Shown here: positions 1 through 5,908 of the stretch, one piece after another
How the letters are laid out: each line of letters opens with the position of its first letter
Numbering within the stretch: position 1 is the first letter of the stretch
NCBI GenBank assembly: GCA_022866015.1
Contig: JALHTX010000350.1
Span: 1 to 8,523 of the forward strand
DNA length: 8,523 nucleotides
Origin: Thermoplasmatota archaeon
GTDB taxonomy: Archaea > Thermoplasmatota > E2 > DHVEG-1
Reading direction: 5' to 3'
Notes under the pieces: generated by a model
Database searches by the model: none
Told to the model about the DNA's origin: nothing
What the model saw: the letters and a program-made list of their open reading frames with translations, nothing else
Translations under genes and position numbers: made by a program

Positions 1-22
1 CAGGGGAAGGGATTTGAACACC
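1..22. repeat. Direct repeat copy 1, tRNA T-arm-like
   Basis: This 22-bp sequence begins CAGGGGAA and ends GGGATTTGAACACC. It recurs at 1331-1353 with one extra G as the only difference. Read on the minus strand it contains GTTCAAATC, the hallmark of a tRNA T-loop, followed by a C-rich stretch like an acceptor 3' strand. The sequence that should hold the rest of a tRNA (23-80) is AT-rich and has no anticodon or D arm, so this is at most a tRNA 3' fragment. It may extend left beyond the window. Confidence 0.7.
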
Positions 23-33
23 ACTTTAATATT

Positions 34-39
34 AAAAAA
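34..39 (-). terminator. Possible T-run terminator after the carboxypeptidase gene
   Basis: On the minus strand a run of six T lies about 36 nt after the carboxypeptidase stop codon, in AT-rich sequence. Oligo-T is the usual archaeal termination signal. A small hairpin (GTAAT, 5-nt loop, ATTAC at 64-78) spans the stop codon itself. The signal is weak because AT-rich DNA produces such runs by chance. Confidence 0.35.
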
Positions 40-74
40 TATAATTTTCTCCTGTTAATTTATGTAATCAGAAA

Positions 75-1259
75 TTACTTTAGAGGTTCTGGCGGCACCC
101 TATCAGGCAACGGTGGCTGAATATCAGGTGTTTTCCATTGACGCAGATTATCAATGTTTACAAGGAGATACATGAAAACTGGAAGGGTTGTTTCCATCCA
201 GTGGACAAGATGGTCATGTTTTTTTTCACCGTAAAATGCATCATAATCCACAGATAAAAGTTCAAATCCAAATGATGGGATGCGAAATTCTTTGAAACAC
301 CAGTCTGATGCTTCACCACTACATTTAAAATAAACATCCGATTCTTCCTCAATTGTTTCATATTCTGTATTCTCAGCAACCCAATTTACTGCATAATCAA
401 AGATATATTGTTCCTGTTTTGATATCTCAAAAGGAGGTTTAAACGCATCCCAAGGACCTGAAAAAGTGTGCCAGGCAGTATGACAATTCACATAAAAAGA
501 AAAATCATCATTTTTAAGTTCTCTCTCAAAATCTCTAAATGCTTGAGTTTCTGGTTCGGAAAAAGGATGACGACCACAATTAAAGAGCCTCCACGGAACT
601 AGTTTTGGGAACCATTTGTTTAAACGAGAGGTATCAATATATGGGATTTTAATCCGACCAAATAATTTCCCTAAAGGTATCGCAGTTCCTCTTATTCTCC
701 CAAAATCAATATCAAAATTACGATTCAAATCTATACCATTATCATTATATCTGGAATCGTCCTGTCGTCCATCAGGATTGAATAAAGGAATGAGGTACAC
801 TTCAGATGAATTAAGAATGTTAGTTATTGTCTCATTTGTACCAAAGTTCATAAGAAGATACTCAGCAAGATACAAACACGCCTCTCCCCCTTCCCATTCC
901 TCACCATGGATACACCCATCTATAAGACAAGACGATTTTCTCGTATTGGTCTTCTCATTGGTTATCCTGATGCACCAAATATTTTTTCCAAGAACACTCT
1001 TACCAATGGAAAATACATCTACTAAATCAGGGTATTTATCATTGAAACCATTCAGCATTTTCGTGGTGCCAAAGTAATTGTGATATTCTCCATCTTTCCA
1101 ATCAGGAAGAATAGAAGGTTGGTCCAATTTAACTTCTGGTAATAATGTTTCTTTAAATTCCTCTAATTTTTGTTTTTGTTCAATACAACCAGAAAAGGAT
1201 ATAGCAAATAAAATACAACAGAGAAAAAGTGTTATTATTTGAGATAATTTTTTATTCAT
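75..1259 (-). CDS. Lipoprotein zinc carboxypeptidase, peptidase family M14
   Basis: The 394-aa product is a metallo-carboxypeptidase that probably trims C-terminal residues from peptides outside the cell. The N-terminus has two lysines, a hydrophobic segment (about 9-22) and a lipobox FSGC ending at Cys25, so it is likely exported and lipid-anchored. The M14 signature is complete: zinc ligands in HGEE (His118 and Glu121), NPDG at 161-164, DLNRNF at 177-182 with the substrate-binding Arg180, the SEPET segment at 234-238, the third zinc ligand His260, and the catalytic Glu333 in FGFEL. All catalytic positions are present, so it should be active. A proline-rich tail ends the protein (about 378-392). 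The ATG is preceded by a purine-rich GGGGG tract (1266-1270). It is transcribed alone, opposite to the next gene, and lies between two tRNA-like direct repeats. Substrate preference cannot be read from the sequence. Confidence 0.93.
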   Translation of the reverse strand: MNKKLSQIITLFLCCILFAISFSGCIEQKQKLEEFKETLLPEVKLDQPSILPDWKDGEYHNYFGTTKMLNGFNDKYPDLVDVFSIGKSVLGKNIWCIRITNEKTNTRKSSCLIDGCIHGEEWEGGEACLYLAEYLLMNFGTNETITNILNSSEVYLIPLFNPDGRQDDSRYNDNGIDLNRNFDIDFGRIRGTAIPLGKLFGRIKIPYIDTSRLNKWFPKLVPWRLFNCGRHPFSEPETQAFRDFERELKNDDFSFYVNCHTAWHTFSGPWDAFKPPFEISKQEQYIFDYAVNWVAENTEYETIEEESDVYFKCSGEASDWCFKEFRIPSFGFELLSVDYDAFYGEKKHDHLVHWMETTLPVFMYLLVNIDNLRQWKTPDIQPPLPDRVPPEPLK

Positions 1260-1265
1260 TACTTT

Positions 1266-1309
1266 CCCCCTTTTTCCTATTATAATAAGTTTTATAGTAT
1301 ATAATTATA
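1266..1309 (-). promoter_or_regulatory. Promoter and leader of the carboxypeptidase gene
   Basis: Upstream of the ATG at 1259 the minus strand carries two TATA-like blocks, at 1300-1309 and 1291-1296. The farther one would give a transcript with a leader of about 20 nt that includes the G-rich tract at 1266-1270. That tract could pair with the pyrimidine-rich 16S 3' end through one G-U wobble. Confidence 0.45.
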
Positions 1310-1330
1310 TTTTTTTATGTATTTTAACAG

Positions 1331-1353
1331 CAGGGGGAAGGGATTTGAACACC
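1331..1353. repeat. Direct repeat copy 2, tRNA T-arm-like
   Basis: This is the second copy of the repeat at 1-22, identical except for five instead of four G in the run. On the minus strand the T-loop UUCAAAU (1343-1349) can be flanked by a five-pair stem with one mismatch and one G-U pair, followed by CCCCCUG as an acceptor-like 3' strand. No partner CAGGGGG, D arm or anticodon arm is found in 1354-1440. It looks like a tRNA-derived fragment, not a working tRNA. The rest of the 1354-1446 gap holds only the taw2 promoter region. Confidence 0.7.
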
Positions 1354-1423
1354 TGGGGCTAAAATCAATCAGTAGTGAGATTGAAATAAGCGTTTTTCCT
1401 AAATAATCCTGTCAATAACAAAC

Positions 1424-1433
1424 TTTATTTAAA
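1424..1433 (+). promoter_or_regulatory. TATA box of the taw2-tsr3 operon
   Basis: TTTATTTAAA lies 14-23 nt before the ATG at 1447. With usual archaeal TATA spacing, transcription would begin around 1454-1456. That points to a leaderless or nearly leaderless message and makes the in-frame ATG at 1459 a credible alternative start. No Shine-Dalgarno motif is visible. Confidence 0.45.
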
Positions 1434-1446
1434 CTATTATTTTTTA

Positions 1447-2307
1447 ATGGGTTTAATTATGGTTTTAAATCCATTTGATGAAATAACCAATAAACTTGAA
1501 ACTAAAATTCCTGCTAATTTGAATACATATCTGCCCAACAAATGGGAGAAAAATGGTGACATTTTAATAATTGCATTACCTAAATTACTAAAAAATCATA
1601 AAAAAATTATCGGAGAAGTTTATGCTCATGTTCTAGAATGCAAATCTGTCTTAAATGATATCGGGGGAATATCAGGAGAACTTAGAGAACCTAATACGGA
1701 AGTTATTTTTGGTTCAAATAACACCGTTACAATCCATAAAGAAAATGGTGTTAGATTTAAACTGAATCCTCAAAAGATTATGTTTTCATCAGGAAATATG
1801 AATGAACGCATACGCATGGCTAATATTTCAAAGCCCGGTGAAGTAGTTGTTGATCTATTTGCGGGTATTGGTTATTTTACTTTACCAATAGCGGTTCATA
1901 GCAAACCTAAAAAGATTTATGCTTGTGAGAAAAACCCTATTTCCTATGATTTCCTCTGTGAAAATGTTTCTTTAAATAATGTTAATTCAATTGTTGAACC
2001 ATTATCAGGTGATAACAGAGAAGTTGCTCCAATTGATATTGCTGATAGAGTAATTATGGGCTATTTTGGTACAACTATTAGTTTTTTACCAGCTGCTTTC
2101 AGATGCCTTAGAAACAATTATGGTATAATACATTTTCATGATAAATTCCCTGATGAAGATGTACCAAATATAACCATGGACCATATTAATAACGAAGCTA
2201 GAAAATTTCGGTTAAATGTTAATTTATTAAGATACATAAAAGTAAAATCTTTTGCACCAGGTATTAGTCATTACGTGTTTGATTTAGAGATTGGTAAAAA
2301 TGAGTAA
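1447..2307 (+). CDS. taw2: tRNA-Phe wybutosine enzyme Taw2 (TYW2), aminocarboxypropyltransferase
   Basis: The 286-aa product matches the archaeal TYW2/Taw2 family in length and motif order. It transfers the 3-amino-3-carboxypropyl group from SAM to C7 of 4-demethylwyosine at position 37 of tRNA-Phe. The Rossmann core is visible: DLFAGIGYFTLP at 136-147 (motif I), Glu161 at the end of strand 2, GDNR at 188-191 and ADRVIMGY at 199-206. The C-terminal FAPGISHYVFDLEI (269-282) is also typical. The MGY in place of an asparagine-proline motif separates it from its methyltransferase paralogue Trm5, which makes the earlier m1G37 step. The ORF also opens at ATG 1459, which would remove four residues. 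Its stop codon overlaps the next gene by 8 nt, so the two are surely cotranscribed and probably translationally coupled. The other wyosine genes (trm5, taw1, taw3) are not in the window. Confidence 0.9.
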   Translation: MGLIMVLNPFDEITNKLETKIPANLNTYLPNKWEKNGDILIIALPKLLKNHKKIIGEVYAHVLECKSVLNDIGGISGELREPNTEVIFGSNNTVTIHKENGVRFKLNPQKIMFSSGNMNERIRMANISKPGEVVVDLFAGIGYFTLPIAVHSKPKKIYACEKNPISYDFLCENVSLNNVNSIVEPLSGDNREVAPIDIADRVIMGYFGTTISFLPAAFRCLRNNYGIIHFHDKFPDEDVPNITMDHINNEARKFRLNVNLLRYIKVKSFAPGISHYVFDLEIGKNE

Positions 2308-2812
2308 TATAAAATTATTTGTTTATCATGCAAATGAGGATGACCCAAAGAAATGTACTGCTAAAAAACTTTTTAAATTTGGTTTTGTAAAACTTGAAAA
2401 TAATATTAAAAGAACACCAAGGGATGCTATTTTATTAAATCCTTTTTCAAAAAAAAGTTTATCACCAGAGGATAAAAAAATCGCCTTAAAAAATGGTATT
2501 CTTGCTGTGGATTGTTCCTGGGAAAATGCTGAAAATAGTTTTGATTATTTAGACAAAAGAAATAATTCTAGAGCACTTCCATTTGTTGTTGCCGCGAATT
2601 CTGTAAATTATGGTAAACCTTTCAAACTTTCAACATTGGAGGCATTTGCTGCTGCATTATATATCCTTGATGATGTTGAAACTGCTGAAAAAATAATTAA
2701 TTTGTATAAATGGGGACCTAATTTTCTTGTTTTAAATAAAGAGCCACTTGAAGATTATAGAAAAGCAGAGAATAGTAGTCAAGTAATTGATATAATGAAA
2801 AAATATATTTAA
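2300..2812 (+). CDS. tsr3: 16S rRNA aminocarboxypropyltransferase Tsr3
   Basis: The 170-aa product belongs to the Tsr3 family (formerly DUF367), which adds an aminocarboxypropyl group from SAM to a hypermodified uridine in helix 31 of small-subunit rRNA. The family blocks are all present: an N-terminal HANEDDPKKCTAKKL, DCSW at 71-74, RALP at 91-94, the AAN..NYG segment at 98-105, STLEAFAAALYIL at 111-123 and YKWG..FL.LN at 136-146. The fold is SPOUT-like rather than Rossmann, so it is unrelated in structure to the preceding gene. A TTG nine bases upstream (2291) keeps the frame open. ATG 2300 is preferred because the N-terminus then begins at the conserved strand and the overlap with taw2 is a short ATGAGTAA junction. 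Archaeal homologues have this length. It is the last gene of the operon. Confidence 0.92.
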   Translation: MSNIKLFVYHANEDDPKKCTAKKLFKFGFVKLENNIKRTPRDAILLNPFSKKSLSPEDKKIALKNGILAVDCSWENAENSFDYLDKRNNSRALPFVVAANSVNYGKPFKLSTLEAFAAALYILDDVETAEKIINLYKWGPNFLVLNKEPLEDYRKAENSSQVIDIMKKYI

Positions 2813-2843
2813 TCCATTTTTAACTGCAGAAAAATAAAAAATA

Positions 2844-2853
2844 TTTCTCTTTT
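2844..2853 (+). terminator. Possible pyrimidine-rich terminator after tsr3
   Basis: TTTCTCTTTT lies about 32 nt after the tsr3 stop, before the separate acdA promoter. It would suit archaeal T-rich termination, but no hairpin supports it. Confidence 0.3.
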
Positions 2854-2868
2854 ATAAGTAGTTTAGTA

Positions 2869-2908
2869 GTATGAAGAGATTTAAATAATAATATATAATC
2901 CTTCATAC
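2869..2908. promoter_or_regulatory. acdA promoter with inverted-repeat candidate operator
   Basis: GTATGAAG (2869-2876) and its exact reverse complement CTTCATAC (2901-2908) enclose 24 bp that contain the best TATA box, TTTAAATA at 2880-2887, preceded by a purine-rich GAGA like a BRE. Transcription would start near 2910, giving a leader of about 20 nt with AAAGGTTG (2917-2924) as a weak ribosome site before ATG 2931. The arm centres are 32 bp apart, about three helical turns, so both would face the same side of the DNA. A protein bound there would block TBP/TFB, so this is a plausible repressor site. The binding protein is unknown. Confidence 0.5.
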
Positions 2909-2930
2909 AAAAAACAAAGGTTGAAAAAAT

Positions 2931-4322
2931 ATGACAAAAAACCTTGAAACATTTTTCAAGCCAAAAACAATTGCAGTAGTTGGCGCAAGTAAAGACTCAA
3001 GAAAAATAGGACATTCGGCACTTAAAAACTTACTAATTTCTGATTACCAATGTAAGATATATCCTATAAATCCAAAAGAAGAATCAATACTTGGTCTAAA
3101 ATGCTACAAAAAAGTAACAGATGTCGAGGGTAACATAGATCTCGTGCTTATTTCTGTTCCAGCAGCAATCGTTCCAAGAATTTTAAAAGATTGCAAAGAA
3201 AAAAACGTAAAAAATGTAATAATAATCTCCTCAGGTTTTAGTGAAATAGGAAATCACGACCTAGAAAATGAACTTAAAACTATAATAAAAGACTCAAAAA
3301 TGAGGGTATTAGGACCAAATGTTATGGGTTACAAAAATGCATCTATAGGTCTTGATGCAAGTTTTGTTTATGGAAATCCTCGTAAAGGAAGCATAGCCTT
3401 AATTAGCCAGAGTGGAGCACTGGGAATAGGTATGATATATATTGCAAACAACGAATATATGGGTGTTTCAAAAATAGTAGGTGTTGGAAACAAAATTGAT
3501 ATCGATGATGATGACCTCATAGATTATTTTGCAAATGATCCTGAAACAAAAGTAATAGGACTCTATATCGAAGCAGTAAAAGATGGTAGAGAATTCATGA
3601 ATGCAATAAAAAGATGCAACAAACCAGTTCTTGTAGTAAAAGCTGGAAGAAGCACAGCAGGAGCACGCGCAACAGCATCACACACAGGTAGCATGGCAGG
3701 CAGTGATAATATATATAGTGCTGCTATAAAACAAGCAGGAGGCATACGCTGCAGAGATATAGTAGAGCTATTTGATATGGCAAAAGCACTAAACGGACAA
3801 CCACCAGCCTTAGGGAACCGCATTGGAATCGTAACAAACGGCGGAGGACTTGGAATTATGCTGACAGATGCATGCGAAGAACAAGGTCTAGTAATACCAA
3901 AACTTTCAACTAAAACATTCAAAAAAATAGACGAGATATTACCTAATCTAATAGTACCAAATAATCCAATTGATGTAATAGCAGATGCAGATTTCTATAG
4001 ATACGAAACAGCAACACGTGCACTTTTAGAAGACAGAAATATAGATGGAGTAATAGTGGCAAGTGTACATGGCGGATACGCAAGACCTGAAGAATTCACT
4101 GGAGCAATACTAAAAATGATACGGGAAAGAAAATTACATGAGGAATTCAAAAAACCAATACTTGCAACGTGGGTAGGTGGGCGAGAATATGAAGACTTAG
4201 TCCTTGATCTTAAATCAGCAGGAGTACCAATATATTCAAGTAGCTGGAGAACCGCACGAGCAATGTTAAGCTTATATTTAGAAGGATTAAGGATTAAAAA
4301 AGATCAAAAAAAGAAAGATTAA
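2931..4322 (+). CDS. acdA: ADP-forming acyl-CoA (acetyl-CoA) synthetase, alpha subunit
   Basis: The 463-aa product has the length and domain order of the archaeal ACD alpha subunit: a CoA-binding Rossmann domain (about 5-130, with IAVVGAS at 14-20 and LGPN at 127-130) and two succinyl-CoA-ligase-type flavodoxin-like domains (about 150-285 and 295-455). His251 in ASHTGSMAG is the histidine phosphorylated during catalysis. Glu213 in YIEAVKDG sits where the family has its conserved stabilising glutamate. The enzyme converts acyl-CoA, ADP and phosphate to a free acid, CoA and ATP (substrate-level phosphorylation in peptide or sugar fermentation), and can run in reverse. It needs an ATP-grasp beta subunit, which in many archaea is a separate gene and is not found beside it. 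Acyl specificity (acetate, branched-chain or aryl acids) is not readable here. It is transcribed alone from a promoter with a candidate operator. Confidence 0.9.
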   Translation: MTKNLETFFKPKTIAVVGASKDSRKIGHSALKNLLISDYQCKIYPINPKEESILGLKCYKKVTDVEGNIDLVLISVPAAIVPRILKDCKEKNVKNVIIISSGFSEIGNHDLENELKTIIKDSKMRVLGPNVMGYKNASIGLDASFVYGNPRKGSIALISQSGALGIGMIYIANNEYMGVSKIVGVGNKIDIDDDDLIDYFANDPETKVIGLYIEAVKDGREFMNAIKRCNKPVLVVKAGRSTAGARATASHTGSMAGSDNIYSAAIKQAGGIRCRDIVELFDMAKALNGQPPALGNRIGIVTNGGGLGIMLTDACEEQGLVIPKLSTKTFKKIDEILPNLIVPNNPIDVIADADFYRYETATRALLEDRNIDGVIVASVHGGYARPEEFTGAILKMIRERKLHEEFKKPILATWVGGREYEDLVLDLKSAGVPIYSSSWRTARAMLSLYLEGLRIKKDQKKKD

Positions 4323-4343
4323 TCTAACCATTCAACACCTAGT

Positions 4344-4360
4344 TACTTTTCCTAATTAGG
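4344..4360. terminator. Convergent terminator region with a 10-bp palindrome
   Basis: Between the convergent acdA and zinc-protein genes lie TTACTTTT (a plus-strand T-rich stretch, 4343-4350) and the perfect palindrome CCTAATTAGG (4351-4360). The palindrome covers the TAG stop of the minus-strand gene. Only 29 bp separate the two coding regions, so the signals for both strands must overlap here or in the gene ends. Confidence 0.35.
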
Positions 4361-4618
4361 ACAAGAACCATCCCATTTCTCAGAAATACTAGAAGGTACA
4401 CATTTTTTACAAATACCAATAATTTTAAAATAACAAGATTTACAAACAAATTTCTCACATTTAATACAAATATGTTCAGCCGTTTTTTCGCCACAAATCT
4501 GGCATTTACCAGATGGTTTTTTCATATCCTTATCTTTATTTTCTTCCAAGGATTTAACATCTTTTTTAGATTCTTGAATCCAACGTTTAAGCTCCTCATT
4601 CATAGATTTTTCAGACAC
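4352..4618 (-). CDS. Small zinc-binding protein with four CxxC pairs, function unknown
   Basis: The 88-aa protein has a charged, probably helical N-terminal third (1-36, rich in Lys and Glu) and then a cysteine-rich domain with CxxC pairs at 39/42, 51/54, 59/62 and 70/73, plus His49 and a lone Cys86. Eight cysteines in four pairs suggest two zinc ions, possibly in a cross-braced B-box- or RING-like arrangement. I do not recognise a characterised family. It could bind nucleic acid or protein, or act as an adaptor. The start is GTG at 4618, chosen because a perfect AGGTGAT ribosome site ends nine bases upstream. An in-frame ATG at 4603 would drop five residues and has no such site. It lies 44 bp downstream of carS on the same strand, so it is likely cotranscribed. 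No membrane segment or signal peptide is visible. Confidence 0.78.
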   Translation of the reverse strand: MSEKSMNEELKRWIQESKKDVKSLEENKDKDMKKPSGKCQICGEKTAEHICIKCEKFVCKSCYFKIIGICKKCVPSSISEKWDGSCPN

Positions 4619-4627
4619 AATACAGAA

Positions 4628-4634
4628 ATCACCT
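4628..4634 (-). promoter_or_regulatory. Perfect ribosome binding site that sets a GTG start
   Basis: AGGTGAT on the minus strand is fully complementary to the 3' end of archaeal 16S rRNA and lies nine bases before GTG 4618. It is the clearest Shine-Dalgarno motif in the window. It shows that this gene is translated from a leadered or polycistronic message. Confidence 0.75.
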
Positions 4635-4662
4635 GCCTTATAAAATAAAAAAACATATCTAT

Positions 4663-5274
4663 TTAATAAAATTGTTTATCAGAAACTCTAGCTTTTCTTT
4701 TATTGTTAAGAAAATTACCAAGGACATGAAAAAAAGGTGTAATAAATAAAAGAAAAACAATATGCCAAATACTAAAAGTATCAAAAAACCAATTACCCTT
4801 TGTTAAACTAGCAATCTGTAAAAAAATTGATACTATAAAAGTTATAAACAAAACACCAAGAATAAAATCAATTTGATCAAAAGGAATCCAATCCTTACCA
4901 CGTTCTATACCACGGCGTCTTTTAAAAAAACTTTTAACCATATCCCCAAAAAGCGCACCAAAACATATAGAAAAAACAATTGGAATCATAATAGGAAAAC
5001 CTGTAAAATCGAGTTTTTCAAAAGCAATAAAATTATACTCAGTAGGAGTGATTATTTTTGCTGCAACAGAAAGACCAAAACCACCAATCATGCCAAAAAG
5101 AGTACCAAGGATTAGACCTCGCCAAGTTTTACCATCACCAAGTATTCTTTTTCCATCCTTGTAATTTTTACCAAAATCAATAGGCGTTCCCCCACCTAAA
5201 AGTGCTGCACAACCGTTAGCAATATATGCAGGGAGTATAAACCAAAGACTCTGAAGAATAATTTCATAAACCAT
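4663..5274 (-). CDS. carS: CDP-archaeol synthase CarS
   Basis: This 203-aa integral membrane enzyme catalyses CTP plus digeranylgeranylglyceryl phosphate to CDP-archaeol, the activated lipid from which archaeal polar head groups are attached. The family signatures are clear: GGGTPIDFGK at 27-36, GDGKTWRG at 46-53, the long cytidylyltransferase signature from GDMVKSF (110-116) to PFDQIDF (131-137), which matches related CdsA-type enzymes, and a C-terminal H183..N187 motif. About five hydrophobic segments are visible (roughly 5-27, 53-73, 93-110, 137-155 and 168-187). Length is normal for the family, though the C-terminus ends in a charged KARVSDKQFY tail. ATG 5274 gives the conserved N-terminal membrane segment. 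No Shine-Dalgarno site precedes it, but a TATA-like box lies 36-45 nt upstream. It lies 53 bp after the regulator gene and before the zinc protein, all on the same strand. Confidence 0.93.
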   Translation of the reverse strand: MVYEIILQSLWFILPAYIANGCAALLGGGTPIDFGKNYKDGKRILGDGKTWRGLILGTLFGMIGGFGLSVAAKIITPTEYNFIAFEKLDFTGFPIMIPIVFSICFGALFGDMVKSFFKRRRGIERGKDWIPFDQIDFILGVLFITFIVSIFLQIASLTKGNWFFDTFSIWHIVFLLFITPFFHVLGNFLNNKRKARVSDKQFY

Positions 5275-5309
5275 AAAATAACAAAGAAAAGAAATGCAGA
5301 TCTTGTTTA

Positions 5310-5319
5310 AAAAATATAG
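5310..5319 (-). promoter_or_regulatory. Possible carS promoter behind an arsR-end T-run
   Basis: On the minus strand a run of six T (5321-5326) follows the regulator stop codon directly and could end its transcript. Next comes CTATATTTTT (5310-5319), a TATA-like element about 40 nt before the carS ATG. Together these suggest carS may have its own promoter rather than only read-through from the regulator. In such AT-rich sequence either could be chance. Confidence 0.35.
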
Positions 5320-5327
5320 TAAAAAAT

Positions 5328-5831
5328 TTAGTCTCTACGACTAAGTTTTAAACCTTTATAGCAAAATTTGTTACTTCTTTTAACAAGTCCTTTAAGTGCA
5401 AGATTTGATAAGTTGAAGTTTTCTGCAACCATGTTACCAAACTTACCATCCTCACCTATATAAGTAAAAATTTCATTTTCAAGTTTTTTAAATTCTTTAG
5501 CATTCAAACTTGCAACAGTAAAAATTTCGCTTATTTCATTAACAGGGCAAGAAATATTGATGTTAAAAGCAGAATAATACGAACGATATTTTTTCTGAGG
5601 ATGACCTTCAATTCCTTCTTCAGGTGTAGTCCATTTTGTTTCCACAAGTTTCATTTTATCAAAATACTCAAGTGCATCCGCACCATCATTGCCATATCTC
5701 TTAATAATGTCACTCATTGGTTTCCAATCTTGTAAAAGCTCAGAAAAAACCTCTTTTTTCACTTTATTATCAAATGCTCTAAGTAAAGGTACAAGATCCG
5801 TTGAATCATTAACAACCTTAGTTCGCATCAT
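5328..5831 (-). CDS. ArsR-like archaeal transcription regulator with two winged helices
   Basis: The 167-aa protein resembles a euryarchaeal ArsR-like family. The N-terminal winged helix (about 14-68) contains LLRAFDNKVKKEVFSELL, a helix-turn-helix around DIIKRYGNDGADALEYF, and the KLVETKW wing. A middle segment (about 80-120) may serve in dimer or ligand contacts. A second, smaller helix-turn-helix (about 124-165) contains NFNLSNLALKGLVKRSNKF. There are no metal-binding cysteines like those of arsenic sensors, so the ArsR name reflects fold only. The reading frame extends to a TTG at 5840, but ATG 5831 is preferred because a TATA box lies 28 bp upstream, which puts the transcript start at the ATG. 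ATG 5828 is also possible. Targets are unknown; carS and the zinc protein immediately downstream are candidates, as is its own promoter. Confidence 0.82.
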   Translation of the reverse strand: MMRTKVVNDSTDLVPLLRAFDNKVKKEVFSELLQDWKPMSDIIKRYGNDGADALEYFDKMKLVETKWTTPEEGIEGHPQKKYRSYYSAFNINISCPVNEISEIFTVASLNAKEFKKLENEIFTYIGEDGKFGNMVAENFNLSNLALKGLVKRSNKFCYKGLKLSRRD

Positions 5832-5854
5832 ATTTATCAATCTATAGTTAGCAA

Positions 5855-5863
5855 TTTTTATAA
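5855..5863 (-). promoter_or_regulatory. TATA box of the regulator gene (leaderless mRNA)
   Basis: On the minus strand TTATAAAAA is centred 28 bp before ATG 5831. With usual archaeal spacing, transcription starts at or next to the A of the start codon, which explains the lack of a Shine-Dalgarno site and decides the start codon. Confidence 0.55.
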
Positions 5864-5908
5864 GCTAAAAGTAAAAAATAATATATATGATATCTATATA
5901 AATCTTAT

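Noticed and set aside
616..1077. A 153-codon plus-strand open frame
   Set aside because: It lies antisense inside the carboxypeptidase gene, whose catalytic motifs are all intact. The opposite frame has no recognisable domain.
1331..1440. A complete or intron-bearing tRNA on the minus strand at the second repeat
   Set aside because: Only the T-arm-like part fits. No complementary 5' acceptor strand, D arm or anticodon stem with a U33 loop can be found in the following 100 bases, and the T stem already has a mismatch.
1447..2307. Trm5 (m1G37 methyltransferase) instead of Taw2
   Set aside because: The Trm5 asparagine-proline motif IV is replaced by MGY, and the C-terminal FAPG..H.V.DL block and short length fit TYW2/Taw2.
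3563..3922. A 119-codon minus-strand open frame
   Set aside because: It is antisense to the conserved acdA region around the phospho-histidine and reads like a low-complexity shadow.
5871..5905. Palindrome around GATATC as an operator
   Set aside because: The flanking TATATA arms do not pair in register. It is alternating AT sequence, not a true inverted repeat.
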